Shown: piece after piece, positions 33,901 through 42,891 of the stretch
Layout of the letters: the number at the start of each line of letters is the position of its first letter
Position numbering within the stretch: the stretch's first letter is position 1
Assembly: GCF_020564935.1 (NCBI RefSeq)
Contig: NZ_JAJCXB010000016.1
Span: 1-64,000 of the forward strand
Source of the DNA: Streptomyces pinistramenti
Lineage (GTDB): Bacteria > Actinomycetota > Actinomycetes > Streptomycetales > Streptomycetaceae
Reading direction: 5' to 3'
DNA: 64,000 nt
Translations under genes and position numbers: made by a program
Notes under the pieces: model-generated
Databases searched by the model: none
The model's input: the letters and a program-made list of their open reading frames with translations, nothing else
What the model was told of the DNA's origin: nothing

Positions 33901-33902
33901 GC

Positions 33903-33926
33903 GGGCGCCGGCCGCGGCCGGCGCCC
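33903..33926. terminator. Palindromic terminator between MFS and thioesterase genes
   Basis: GGGCGCCGGCC (33903-33913) and GGCCGGCGCCC (33916-33926), an 11-bp perfect stem with a 2-nt centre, between convergent genes. Confidence 0.6.
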
Positions 33927-33934
33927 ACCGTTCG

Positions 33935-34420
33935 TCAGGCCGCGACGTCCGCCACGTCGGCCTCCGGGCTCCGCAGCAGCCCGGAGGCGATCGTCCGGGC
34001 GCGGTCCGACCAGGGGGTGGGGCGCAGCGCCTGCGGGTCGACGCGGACCAGGACGCGGTGGCCCCGTGCGTAGGTCTCGGCGCCGTCGGCGGAGCAGATC
34101 CGGAAGCCGTAGGTCAGACCGGTGCGGCCGATGCGTTCGACCCAGAGGTGTGCGGCGTAGCGGCCGGCGCGGGCGACGGGGCGCTCGTAGGAGATCTGCA
34201 TCTCCTTGATGACGTTGCACATGTCGCCTGCGGCCGACCAGTCGCCGTCGAAGGTGAAGCCGTGGCCGCCCCAGTACGCGGCCCAGGCGCGCTCGGACAG
34301 CAGCGGGAAGCGGGAGTTGTGGAGCATGCCGAGCGCGTCGAGGTCGTCGAAGTGGACGGTGACGGGGACCAGTTGCCCGTAGGGGACGGGGCTTGCGGCC
34401 TGGCGGGGTTCGACGCTCAC
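33935..34420 (-). CDS. Acyl-CoA thioesterase, 4HBT hotdog family
   Basis: 161 residues from GTG 34418-34420 (AGGAG eight bases upstream); a longer ATG frame to 34477 lacks an SD. The hotdog signature is clear: VTVHFDDLDALGMLHNSRFP with Asp and a nearby His/Asn, then MQISYERPVARAGRYAAHLW and GRTGLTYGFRICSADG. It hydrolyses an acyl-CoA, substrate unknown. It is monocistronic; a short palindrome 145 bp upstream may be its operator. Confidence 0.85.
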   Translation of the reverse strand: MSVEPRQAASPVPYGQLVPVTVHFDDLDALGMLHNSRFPLLSERAWAAYWGGHGFTFDGDWSAAGDMCNVIKEMQISYERPVARAGRYAAHLWVERIGRTGLTYGFRICSADGAETYARGHRVLVRVDPQALRPTPWSDRARTIASGLLRSPEADVADVAA

Positions 34421-34563
34421 GGGTGGTGCTCCTGAAGTGCTCGGTACGGCTGCCGTGCGGGGTGCACGGAGCGCCACCGGCCGGCGAGGCGCTGCTCGCC
34501 GCCGGCGGACGCCGCCGTTGGTACGGGTGGTGCGATCAGTACGGGTAGTACAGAACGAAACTA

Positions 34564-34582
34564 CCTTAAGCGGCTGCTTAGG
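34564..34582. promoter_or_regulatory. Small palindrome upstream of the thioesterase gene
   Basis: The core TAAGC-GGCT-GCTTA sits inside CCTTAAGC...GCTTAGG, an AT-rich spot in GC-rich surroundings. The half-sites resemble those bound by TetR-type regulators in actinobacteria. Motif evidence only. Confidence 0.3.
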
Positions 34583-34671
34583 ATGTTTATCGCCCGGGAC
34601 AGCGCCGCTCGCACACCTGCGACAGGCAGCGGCTCACGGCCTCCGCCGCGGCGGAGTCCTTGTGGCGCGCC

Positions 34672-36057
34672 TCAGTCGTCCCGGCCGGCCGACCCGTCGC
34701 CATCGCTGGTGCCCGCGTCGAGGAGCGGCGTACCGGGCCGGCCGGCCGCGCTGGAGAGCCAGCGCAGGGAGTGATAGCCGGTGAGCACGACGAGCGTGCC
34801 GAGCGCGATGCCGCTGAGTTCGAAGGTGTCGGTGAACTTCAACGAGACGCCGCCGATGGCGATGACGATGCCGGCCGCCGCGGGGATGAGGTTCAGCGGC
34901 ACGGTGAAGTCCACCTTGTTGCGCACCCAGATCTGCGCGCCGAGCAGGCCGATCATCCCGTACAGGATGACGGTGATGCCGCCCAGCACACCGCCGGGGA
35001 TCGCGGCCACCACCGCACCGAACTTCGGGCACAGGCCGAACAGCACGGCGAAGCCCGCCGCGGCGGTGTAGGCCGCGGTGGAGTAGACGCGGGTCGCCGC
35101 CATCACGCCGATGTTCTCGGCGTAGGTCGTGGTGGCGGGGCCGCCCACCGCTGTCGAGAGGACCGTTGCCGTGCCGTCGGCGACGATCGCCATGCCCATC
35201 TTGTCGTCCAGCGGGTCACCGGTCATCTCGCCGACCGCCTTGACGTGCCCGGCGTTCTCCGCCACCAACGCCACCAGCACGGGCAGGGCGACCAGGATCG
35301 CGGACGCCGAGAAGTTCGGTGCGTGGAAGGTGGGCACGCCGATCCAGTCGGCCTTCACCACGCCGGAGAAGTCGATCCGCCAGTGATCGGTCACCTTGCC
35401 CGCGCCGTTGGCCGAATGGATCTGTCCCGCGGTGCGGTCGAGCACCCAGGACAGCGCGTAGCCGAAGACCAGCCCCAGGAAGATCGCGATGCGTGACCAG
35501 AAGCCCCGCAGGACGACGAGCGCGAGGCCGGTGAAGAGCATCGTCGCAAGGGCGGTCCACTGGTCCTGCGGCCAGTAGGTGGACGCGGTGACGGGCGCGA
35601 GGTTGAAGCCGATGAGCATGACGACGGCGCCGGTCACCGTGGGCGGCAGCACCGCGTGGATGACCCGGGCCCCGAGGACGTGGATCGCGATACCGCAGCC
35701 GGCCAGGCAGGCGCCCACCACGAGCATCGCGCCGGTGAGGGTGCCGGCGTCGCCCCCTTGCCCCGCGATCACCGCGGAGACGCCCACGAACGAGAGGGAG
35801 GATCCCAGGTAGCTGGGGATGCGCCCGCGCGTCATCAGCAGGAACAGCACGGTGGCGACGCCGGATGCCATGAGGGCGAGGCTGGGGTCGAGCCCCATGA
35901 GCACCGGGGCGACGAAGCACGCCCCGATCATCGACACCACGTGCTGGGCGCCGAGCCCGATCGTCCGCCCCCAGGTGAGGCGTTCGCCGGGTTTGACCAC
36001 CTCCCCCGGCTCCAGGTGACGCCCGTCTCCGTGCAGCTTCCACCCGAAACCAGCCAT
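34672..36057 (-). CDS. Uracil/xanthine permease, NCS2 family
   Basis: 461 residues from ATG 36055-36057 (MAGFGWKLHGDGR); a longer frame to 36135 is open but has no SD. About 14 membrane helices. The NCS2 motif VGGPATTTYAENIGVMAATR (UraA-like NTTYxENIG form) and LVALVAENAGHVKAVGEM point to uracil as the likely substrate. The C-terminus is acidic and disordered. No pyrimidine genes adjoin it. Confidence 0.88.
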   Translation of the reverse strand: MAGFGWKLHGDGRHLEPGEVVKPGERLTWGRTIGLGAQHVVSMIGACFVAPVLMGLDPSLALMASGVATVLFLLMTRGRIPSYLGSSLSFVGVSAVIAGQGGDAGTLTGAMLVVGACLAGCGIAIHVLGARVIHAVLPPTVTGAVVMLIGFNLAPVTASTYWPQDQWTALATMLFTGLALVVLRGFWSRIAIFLGLVFGYALSWVLDRTAGQIHSANGAGKVTDHWRIDFSGVVKADWIGVPTFHAPNFSASAILVALPVLVALVAENAGHVKAVGEMTGDPLDDKMGMAIVADGTATVLSTAVGGPATTTYAENIGVMAATRVYSTAAYTAAAGFAVLFGLCPKFGAVVAAIPGGVLGGITVILYGMIGLLGAQIWVRNKVDFTVPLNLIPAAAGIVIAIGGVSLKFTDTFELSGIALGTLVVLTGYHSLRWLSSAAGRPGTPLLDAGTSDGDGSAGRDD

Positions 36058-36237
36058 GATCACACTCCACATCTGCGACGCCCTGCACGTCACAGAGCCG
36101 AGGTGATTCATAGTCGACCGATTGCTTCTGGACAAACCGAACCCGGGGGAATGCGGTGGGCCGGAGCGACGGACGGGGACGGGCCTGGCGGCAGAGACCC
36201 GCCGCCCATTCCGGATTCCCCCGCCCGGCCGTCCCGT

Positions 36238-36690
36238 TCAGCCGAATTTCTTCACGGCCTGGTAGTACGTCCAGGCCAGTGCATTACAGGAAGTCTTCTT
36301 CGCGCCGGAGTAGCGCAGGCAGACGCGCCGGAGATCCGCGTACAGCATGCTGTCGAGCCGCGGTTTATTCGCCGCGAAGCTGCCCGCCTTCTTGTAGTTG
36401 CGATAGCCGAAGTCGTGCCGCGCGCAGGAGATCCGGAAGGGGAAACCCAGGGGATTGTCGGGTGAACCGGAGCAGTAGTCGGTGGACCAGTCGAATCGGT
36501 ACGCAGACCATTTCGATCGGTTACCGCGGGCCGCCACCCAGGTGGTGTAGCTGGTCGCTGTGGTCTGCGTCCAGCTCTTCAGGATCCGGGGTCTGTCGGC
36601 GGGAACGGCTTGCGCGGGCGCGGCGGCGGCCAGCAACGCGCTCAGGCCGAAGAGAAGGGCGGTCAGTGCGGCGGCGAGTCTTCGGGACAT
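36238..36690 (-). CDS. Secreted prokaryotic phospholipase A2
   Basis: 150 residues with a Sec signal peptide (MSRRLAAALTALLFGLSALL, cleavage near AQA). The mature ~120 residues match the small Streptomyces-type PLA2: calcium-loop region DYCSGSPDNPLGFPF, catalytic His-Asp pair in CARHDFGYRNY, and paired Cys (DYC, SCAR, RRVC, TSC) for two disulfides. It hydrolyses the sn-2 ester of glycerophospholipids outside the cell. Single-gene unit. Confidence 0.92.
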   Translation of the reverse strand: MSRRLAAALTALLFGLSALLAAAAPAQAVPADRPRILKSWTQTTATSYTTWVAARGNRSKWSAYRFDWSTDYCSGSPDNPLGFPFRISCARHDFGYRNYKKAGSFAANKPRLDSMLYADLRRVCLRYSGAKKTSCNALAWTYYQAVKKFG

Positions 36691-36888
36691 ACTGCAACCT
36701 CCGGAATTCGGCGCCGCGTTGTCCGCTGAACGCTTCCCGGGACGCCGAAACTATGCGGTTCTCAAAGGTCCGTTGCGCTCTCGCTGAACGGCCGAAAGCC
36801 ACAAGAGGGCGCGCCGGTTATTACCCCGATCCGGTCAATGCCACACGGCTTTCCGCAGCGTTCACACGCAAGGTGCCACGCTGGCACG

Positions 36889-37629
36889 GTGACGACTACT
36901 CAGCAGCGCGGCGGCGAAAGCCCGCCGGACAGGGCGCAGCACGCGCGGCAGCTCTCCGCCGACGCGGCCGGCGGCGCGGCACAGGCCCTGGCGCGGATGC
37001 GCGCGCTGGCCGCCGCGCTGCCCGCCGATGACGGGGTGGCCGTCTTCAACGGGGTGTATCTGGCGGTCACCGAAGAGGTGGACCGGCGGATCGGGAGCGG
37101 CGCCTTCCAGGACCCGTCGGCCGCCGGCGAGCTGGATCTGCGGTTCGCCCGACGGTACTTCGCCGCGGTGGACGCGGCCGCCGCGGGGCTGCCCACCCCG
37201 GCCTGCTGGCGTCCGCTGTTCCAGCTCAGACGCCACCCCGGCGTGCGTCCCCTCCAGTTCGCGCTGGCCGGGATCAACGCCCACATCGGGCACGATCTGG
37301 CGCTCGCCGTGGTCGACACCTGTCATGCCCTGGGCTGCGAACCGGCTCACCTGGAAGGGGACTTCGACCGGGTCGGCACGGTCCTGACCGGGCTGGAGGA
37401 GCGGATCAGGGAACGTCTGATGCCCGGCCCCGACATCCTGGACATCGCCGATCCGCTCACCCACCTGGCAGGTTCCTGGAGCCTGGAGATGGCCAGGGAC
37501 GGCGCCTGGGCCGCGGCCCGGATGCTGTGGGGTGCGCGCCGGTTGCCGGACTTCGCCGAAGAGTTCGCCGATCGGCTCGACGCGAGCGTCGGACTTGTGG
37601 GCCGCTGCCTGCTGACCCCGTTGGGCTGA
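36889..37629 (+). CDS. DUF5995 family protein
   Basis: 246 residues from GTG 36889; an upstream ATG (36838) is in frame but would extend into the promoter of the divergent phospholipase. Mostly helical, with no signal peptide. The family pattern is seen in FNGVYLAVTEEVDRRIGSG, DLRFARRYFAAVDAAAAG, RPLFQLRRHPGVRPLQFALA and GINAHIGHDLALAV. The conserved His (NAHIGHDL) suggests an enzyme, but none is proven in this family as far as I know. Divergent from the PLA2 gene. Confidence 0.75.
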   Translation: MTTTQQRGGESPPDRAQHARQLSADAAGGAAQALARMRALAAALPADDGVAVFNGVYLAVTEEVDRRIGSGAFQDPSAAGELDLRFARRYFAAVDAAAAGLPTPACWRPLFQLRRHPGVRPLQFALAGINAHIGHDLALAVVDTCHALGCEPAHLEGDFDRVGTVLTGLEERIRERLMPGPDILDIADPLTHLAGSWSLEMARDGAWAAARMLWGARRLPDFAEEFADRLDASVGLVGRCLLTPLG

Positions 37630-37703
37630 GCCTTCGTGCACCGTCCCTCCGGCGCACGGCCGCGCCGGTTCCGCTCGGTCGGCGGCCGCCGTATGGTGCG
37701 CCT

Positions 37704-38635
37704 ATGACGCTACGACTGGGACTGGGGCTGCCCCAGATGGCGCAGTACACCCCGGGCACGACGTGCTGGAGGTGGCGCGCACCGCAGAGCGGGCCGGGTA
37801 CGACAGCGTGTGGGTCTTCGAGCGGACCCTGATGCCGCGGGCGCCGCTGGACGGCCTCTACGGCGCGGCGGGTGTCCCCTGGCCCGACCAATACCACGCC
37901 TGCGCCGACCCGTTGGTGACGCTGTCGCTGGCCGCCGCCGTCACCGAGCGGGTGCGCCTGGGCAGCAGCGTGCTGGTCTCCGGGCTGCACGCGCCGTTCC
38001 CCCTGGCCCGTACGCTCGCGACGCTCGATGCGGCGAGCGGCGGCCGGGTGCTGGCCGGGTTCGGGACCGGCTGGTCGCGGGACGAGTACCGCGCGGCCAA
38101 GGTCACCGACTTCGCCGACCGCGGCGCCCAGCTCGACGAGCTGCTGGACGTCTGCGCCGCGGTCTGGGGCCGGAATCCGGTGGCGTACGCGGGCCGCTAC
38201 GCCGAGATCGCCCCGGCCGACGTCGGGCCCAAACCCGCAGGGCCCCTCCCGGTGTATCTGGCGGCGACCGGTGGCCGGGCCCTGGAGCGAGTGGCCGGGC
38301 GGGCCGACGGCTGGCTGCCCGCGCATCTGACCGGTGAGCAACTGGCCGTCCAGCGGCGGAAGTTGGCGGAGGCGGCCGAGCGGCAGGGCCGGGACGCGGC
38401 GGAGATCGCCGTCTGTCTGCGGGTCGGGGTGGAGCCGACCGGCGCGCCGCTGCCGGCCGCCGGCCGCCGCCCGTACAGCGGCAGCCTCGACCAGATCGTG
38501 CAGGACCTGGCCGAGGCCGGGCGGGCCGGTGCGCACGAGGTGCTGCTGGATCTCCAGGTGCACTGCGCCGACGGCAGCGAACTCGCCGATCAGGCGGCCG
38601 AGCTGTACGCGGGCGTGCGGGCGGCCGGACTGTAG
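37704..38635 (+). pseudogene. LLM-class F420-dependent oxidoreductase, 1-nt frameshift near the start
   Basis: A ~310-residue TIM-barrel flavin/F420 oxidoreductase. The natural start, ATG 37704, gives MTLRLGLGLPQMAQYTPG, the expected first strand. The rest of the protein (DVLEVARTAERAGYDSVWVF onward) is one frame away. At 37754-37761 the bases CCCGGGCACGACGTG would need one extra C to restore PGHDVLEVAR. The remaining frame is intact and typical (LDAASGGRVLAGFGTGWSRD; YLAATGGRALERVAGRADGW). Either a recent mutation or a sequence error; a rescue start at GTG 37763 would lack strand 1. Convergent with the lysine monooxygenase gene. Confidence 0.75.
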
Positions 38636-38642
38636 GGACGAC

Positions 38643-38667
38643 GGGGGCCGCCGCGCGGGCGGCCCCC
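38643..38667. terminator. Terminator between LLM oxidoreductase and davB
   Basis: GGGGGCCGCC (38643-38652) and GGCGGCCCCC (38658-38667), a 10-bp perfect stem with a 5-nt loop, between convergent genes. Confidence 0.65.
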
Positions 38668-38672
38668 GGGGA

Positions 38673-40379
38673 TCAGTCCTCCGGGAGTTCGACCGGCGCG
38701 ATCTCGTCGTAGACGTCGCCGGGGCCCGGGTTCGAGGCGTCGGTGCTGCCGCCGAAGTGGTGCATCACGCCCCACACCGCGTTCAGCGCGGTCTGCACGG
38801 CGCCCTCGGCCCAGCCCGCCGTCCAGGAGATGTCGTCGCCCGCGAGGAAGATGCCGCGCTTGTCCTCGGGGAGGCGGTCCTGCATGAAGTGGGTGAACAG
38901 GCGCCGCTGGTAGCGGTAGTGGCCGGGCAGGTTGGCCTTGAACGCGCCCATGAAGTACGGCTCGTTCTCCCAGGAGACGGTTACCGGGTTGCCGATGATG
39001 TGCCGCCGGATGTCGACCTTGGGATAGATCTCCGACAGCGACTTCAGCATGACCTCCATCCGCTCGTTGGCGTTCAGCGGCAGCCACTTGAGGCTGTCGT
39101 CGCACCACGTGTAGGAGAGGCAGATGACGGCCGGCGCGTCGGGTCCGTTGTCCAGGAGGTAGGTGCCGCGGGTCATCCGGTCGGTGAGCGTCATGCTCAT
39201 CACGTCCCGGCCGGTCTCCTCGTCGGTGTCCAGCCAGAACGGCCGGTCGACGGGCACGAACAGCTTGGACGACTCCATGTAGTGGGTGCGCTCCACCGCC
39301 GTCCAGTGGTCGATCGGCAGCAGTGCGTCGTCGCAGGCGATCTTCGACAGCAGCATCCAGGACTGCGCGGTGAAGACGGCCGCCTCGTAAGTGCGGATGT
39401 CGCCGTCGGCGTCGGTGACCGTGATGCGGTTGCCCGCGGTGCGGTGCAGCCGGGTCACCGCGGGGCGCGGCGTGCCGCCGTGCAGCGAGGCGAGCGAGGT
39501 GCCCTGCGCCCAGTGCAGGATCTTGCCCGGCTCGCGCTCCCACAGGCGCAGCGGCAGCTGCTGGCTGCCGCCGACGATGCCGCGGTGGTGGTCGTCGGCC
39601 TCGGTGTAGACGACCCGCAGGATCTCCAGGATGGAGTTGGGGAAGTCGGTGTCCCAGCCGCCGGTGCCGAAGCCGACCTGGCCGAAGATCTCCCGGTGCC
39701 GGAAGGACTGGAAGGCGGTGGAGTCGCAGAGGTAGCCGTAGAAGGTCTGGTTGTCGAGCTTCTCGACCAGGCGGGACCAGATCTCGCGGATGCGCGGGAC
39801 GTCCCGCTCGCGGATCGCCCGGTTCATGCCGGAGAAGTCGGCGCCCTCTTCCAGGCAGGCGTTCCAGGCGTCCATGACCTGGTGGTAGACCTCGGGGAGG
39901 TCGTCGACCGTGCGGGCGTAGTGCGACTCGCCCTTGAGGTCGACGACGGTCGACGGGGTGCCGGGCGCCAGCGGGTTGGGGAACGGCCGGGTCTCCAGGC
40001 CCACCAGGTCGATGTAGTGCTGCAGGGCGGTGGAGGACGGCGGGAAGCGCATCGCGCCCATCTCGGCCGTCAGGGCCCCTTCTTCACCCTTGGTGGAGCA
40101 CCCTTCGAAGCCGACGGTCCGCAGCCGGCCGCCTATCTCGTCCGCCTCGTAGACGACGGGTTTGAGGCCCATCTTCATCAGCTCGTAGGCAGTGACGATG
40201 CCGGAGAGGCCGCCGCCGATGACCGCGACCTCCTTGCCGTGCTCCGTCGCCGGGACCTGGCCGAGGCCCGCCGGATGCGCGAGGAAGTCGTCGTAGGCGT
40301 ACGGGAAGTCCGGGCCGAACATGGTGATCGGCGGCTGGGCATCCGCGTGGTGGGCTGCGGTGGGCACCGTGGACGTCAT
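38673..40379 (-). CDS. davB: L-lysine 2-monooxygenase (DavB-like flavin monoamine oxidase)
   Basis: 568 residues. FAD Rossmann motif VAVIGGGLSGIVTAYELMKM, then VVYEADEIGGRLRT, and a C-terminal FAD block GIFLAGDDISWTAGWAEGAV. The N-terminus ITMFGPDFPYAYDDFLAHPA and many internal blocks (FGQVGFGTGGWDTDFPNSIL; SLHGGTPRPAV) closely recall Pseudomonas lysine 2-monooxygenase, which turns lysine into 5-aminovaleramide, CO2 and water. The related tryptophan 2-monooxygenase is the main alternative. The neighbouring DavA-like amidase, expected for the next step, supports the lysine reading. It follows davA by 104 bp on the same strand. Confidence 0.82.
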   Translation of the reverse strand: MTSTVPTAAHHADAQPPITMFGPDFPYAYDDFLAHPAGLGQVPATEHGKEVAVIGGGLSGIVTAYELMKMGLKPVVYEADEIGGRLRTVGFEGCSTKGEEGALTAEMGAMRFPPSSTALQHYIDLVGLETRPFPNPLAPGTPSTVVDLKGESHYARTVDDLPEVYHQVMDAWNACLEEGADFSGMNRAIRERDVPRIREIWSRLVEKLDNQTFYGYLCDSTAFQSFRHREIFGQVGFGTGGWDTDFPNSILEILRVVYTEADDHHRGIVGGSQQLPLRLWEREPGKILHWAQGTSLASLHGGTPRPAVTRLHRTAGNRITVTDADGDIRTYEAAVFTAQSWMLLSKIACDDALLPIDHWTAVERTHYMESSKLFVPVDRPFWLDTDEETGRDVMSMTLTDRMTRGTYLLDNGPDAPAVICLSYTWCDDSLKWLPLNANERMEVMLKSLSEIYPKVDIRRHIIGNPVTVSWENEPYFMGAFKANLPGHYRYQRRLFTHFMQDRLPEDKRGIFLAGDDISWTAGWAEGAVQTALNAVWGVMHHFGGSTDASNPGPGDVYDEIAPVELPED

Positions 40380-40483
40380 CGGGTACGGACTCCTTGCGGG
40401 CAGGTCGAAGAGCAGGCGGGAGGTGGGGCGGGCGGCGGCCCGAGGGGGCGCCGCCCGGTGCGGGGTGAGGTGCGGGGCAGCCG

Positions 40484-41293
40484 TCAGGCGAGCGAGCCGT
40501 AGAGCTCAGGGCGGCGGTCGGCGAGATACGGGTTGTCGGACCGGGACCGGGTGAGGAAGGCGGCGTCCACCTCGGCCTGCACCAGCTGCTCGGAGCGGCC
40601 CGCGCGGGCGCGTACGACACCGTCGGGCCCGGCGAGAGCGCTGAGGCCGACGAACTCGAACTCGCCCTCCGCGCCGACCCGGTTGACGTACGCGACGTAC
40701 ATCTGGCTCTCGAAGGCGCGCACCGGAATGACGGATTCGGCGACGAACTGGAAGGGGTGCATCTGCGCGGTGGGCACCAGCAGCAGATCGGTGCCGGCCA
40801 GCGCGTGCGCCCGGACGTTCTCGGGGAACTCCACGTCGTAACAGATCAGCAGGCCGATCCGGAGGCCGTTCAACTCCGCCTGGACGACCGGCTGTTCACC
40901 GGGTGTGAACCACTCGCGCTCGAAGCAGCCGAAGAGGTGCGTCTTGCGGTAGTTCGCGAGCCGGGCGCCGTCCGGGCCGATCAGCTGGGCGGAGTTGTAG
41001 ACCGCGTCGCCGCCGGGGTCCTGGTCCAGCTCGGGGTAGCCGTAGAGGACCGCGATGCGGTGGTCGGCGGCGATCCGGGCGACGGCAGCGGCGCTCGCGC
41101 CGTCGGCGGTCTCGGCGAGCCGGTGGACGCCGTCGCCGATGGCGTAGCCGGTGAGGAACATCTCGGGACAGGCGAGCAGTCCCACGCCGGATGCGGCCGC
41201 GTCCCGCGCGGCGTCCTGAAGGATCCGCAGATTGTGCGCGGTATCGCCCGGCCTGCCCGAACTCTGGAGCAGGGCGGTGCGCAGCGACGACAT
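40484..41293 (-). CDS. davA: 5-aminopentanamidase-like carbon-nitrogen hydrolase (DavA-like)
   Basis: 269 residues, nitrilase superfamily. The catalytic triad is visible: Glu in LLACPEMFLTGYAIG, Lys in LANYRKTHLFGCFE and Cys in GLLICYDVEFPENVRAHAL. Expected to hydrolyse 5-aminovaleramide to 5-aminovalerate plus ammonia, following DavB. Transcribed first of the pair. The TTGCGC-type double motif lies 78-106 bp upstream of its start. An indole-acetamide or other amide substrate cannot be excluded. Confidence 0.82.
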   Translation of the reverse strand: MSSLRTALLQSSGRPGDTAHNLRILQDAARDAAASGVGLLACPEMFLTGYAIGDGVHRLAETADGASAAAVARIAADHRIAVLYGYPELDQDPGGDAVYNSAQLIGPDGARLANYRKTHLFGCFEREWFTPGEQPVVQAELNGLRIGLLICYDVEFPENVRAHALAGTDLLLVPTAQMHPFQFVAESVIPVRAFESQMYVAYVNRVGAEGEFEFVGLSALAGPDGVVRARAGRSEQLVQAEVDAAFLTRSRSDNPYLADRRPELYGSLA

Positions 41294-41370
41294 GAGACCC
41301 CTCGGCGGGACGGTTCGGGTGGGACGCCTCGACGGTACGGGCCGCCGATCACCGGGGACAAGGCGGCACC

Positions 41371-41399
41371 GTTGCGCGTCCGTGGACGATTCGTTGCGC
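41371..41399. promoter_or_regulatory. Paired TTGCGC motif upstream of davA
   Basis: Two TTGCGC half-sites, 22 bp apart, around CCGTGGACGATT. Almost the same arrangement occurs at 44546-44572 upstream of the permease gene: TTGCGC, then GGACGAT, then CGTTGCGC. A common regulator, the adjacent LysR or Lrp protein, is the obvious candidate. Confidence 0.5.
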
Positions 41400-41400
41400 G

Positions 41401-42345
41401 TTATGGCAGCTCAGCGGCGATTCGTTGCGGCGGTGCACCGCCGGCCGCCGTCATCACCTCGCGTACCAGGCCGCGCAGCCAGCGGTGTCCCGCATCCGCG
41501 TCCTGCCGCGGATGCCAGGCCATGGCCATCGGCATCGGCGGGAGACCGAGCGGGATTTCCAGGGTGCGCAGGCCGAGGCCGCGGGCCGCCGCGGCGCCGA
41601 GCCGTGCGGTGGAGAGGCCGACCGCGTCGCTGTCCCGCACCATCAGCAGCGCGGCCGCGAAGGTCGGGACGGTGGCGATCACCCGGCGGCGCAGTCCCTG
41701 GGCGGCGAGTGCCGCGTCGATCGGTCCGGTGAGCCGGCCGCGGCGGGAGAAGTTGAGGTGCGGGGCGTCGGCGAAGCGGCGGACGGTGAGGCGGGCCTCG
41801 GTGAGCGGATGCCCGTCGCGCACGACGGCGACGCCGCGGTCCACGAACAGCGGCTCGGCCACGATCTCCGGTTCGCGGCTGTCGATGACCCCCAGCTCCA
41901 GATCGGCGGCGCCGTCCCGCAGCAGCGGCAGATCGACGTGGCTCTCGCCGAGGAAACGCAGCACCACCTGCGGCGCCTCACGGGCGATGCGGGCGACGAG
42001 GCCGGGCGCCACGGTGGTGATGAGCAGGTCGTTCGCGTGGATCGTGAAGACCCGGGCCAGCTGCGCCGGATCGGCGGGCGCGGGCGGCGCGAAGAGGCCG
42101 TGCGCCGCCTCGACCAGCCGCCGCACCTCGGCGCGGATCTCCAGGGCACGCGGCGTCGGCACCATCCGCTGCCCGGCGCGGACCAGGACGGGATCGCCGA
42201 TGGCGCGGCGGATACGGCCGAGGGTGCGGCTCATGGCGGGCCCCGAAAGCCCCATCCGGTCGGCGGCCGCGGCGACGCTCTCCTCTTCGAGCAGAGCGTC
42301 CAGTGCGGTCAGCAGGTTGAGGTCGATGTTCGGGTCTCGCGTCAT
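41401..42345 (-). CDS. LysR-family transcriptional regulator
   Basis: 314 residues from ATG 42345 (MTRDPNIDLN); a start four codons upstream is possible. N-terminal HTH of the LysR type (LLEEESVAAAADRMGLSGPA, then MSRTLGRIRRAIGDPVLVR), in the variant with an LSGPAMSRTL recognition helix typical of NodD/NahR-like members. Then a two-lobed effector domain. It lies between the dav genes and the Lrp gene on the same strand, and its 3' end touches the davA motif. Confidence 0.85.
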   Translation of the reverse strand: MTRDPNIDLNLLTALDALLEEESVAAAADRMGLSGPAMSRTLGRIRRAIGDPVLVRAGQRMVPTPRALEIRAEVRRLVEAAHGLFAPPAPADPAQLARVFTIHANDLLITTVAPGLVARIAREAPQVVLRFLGESHVDLPLLRDGAADLELGVIDSREPEIVAEPLFVDRGVAVVRDGHPLTEARLTVRRFADAPHLNFSRRGRLTGPIDAALAAQGLRRRVIATVPTFAAALLMVRDSDAVGLSTARLGAAAARGLGLRTLEIPLGLPPMPMAMAWHPRQDADAGHRWLRGLVREVMTAAGGAPPQRIAAELP

Positions 42346-42425
42346 CGGGCGGCGCACCCCTTGTCCTGGAGATCGGCGGGGCTCCAGCTTCCCAGGCGCG
42401 GCGCCGCGGCCGGGAACTGCGGGGT

Positions 42426-42881
42426 TCAGCCCGGCGACCCCGAGCTGAAGCGCCGCAGCAGCGGCGAGAGGACCAGCACCGATTTGGTGCGCTCCACGAA
42501 CGGCTCGCCGGCGATCCGCTCCAGCACCCGCTCGAAGTGGCGCATGTCGGCCGCGAAGACCTGGACGATGGCGTCCGCCTCGCCGGTGACGGTGGAGGCG
42601 GACGCCACTTCCGGGTAGCGCGACAGGCCGCGGTGGATCGCCTCGGGCGAGGTGTTGCGGCTGCAGTACAGCTCGATGTACCCCTCGGTCTTCCAGCCCA
42701 GCGCCGCCGGATCGACCCGTACCGTGAACCCCGTGATGGCGCCCTCGGCCCGCAGCCGGTCCACCCGGCGTTTGACGGCCGGCGCGGAGAGCCCGACCTC
42801 CTGGCCGATGTCGGCGTAACTGCGCCGGGCATCCTCGGCGAGGGCGTGGACGATGCGTTCGTCGAGGTCGTTCAGTCGCAC
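42426..42881 (-). CDS. Lrp/AsnC-family transcriptional regulator
   Basis: 151 residues from GTG 42879-42881 (MRLNDLDERIVHALAEDARR). N-terminal HTH (YADIGQEVGLSAPAVKRRVD) and a C-terminal ligand-binding RAM domain (GYIELYCSRNTSPEAIHRGL; VTGEADAIVQVFAADMRHFE). Family members sense amino acids. Its place 10 bp after the amino-acid permease gene and beside the lysine-degrading genes suggests an amino-acid, perhaps lysine, sensor for the locus. Confidence 0.88.
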   Translation of the reverse strand: MRLNDLDERIVHALAEDARRSYADIGQEVGLSAPAVKRRVDRLRAEGAITGFTVRVDPAALGWKTEGYIELYCSRNTSPEAIHRGLSRYPEVASASTVTGEADAIVQVFAADMRHFERVLERIAGEPFVERTKSVLVLSPLLRRFSSGSPG

Positions 42882-42891
42882 TGCGGGTGGA

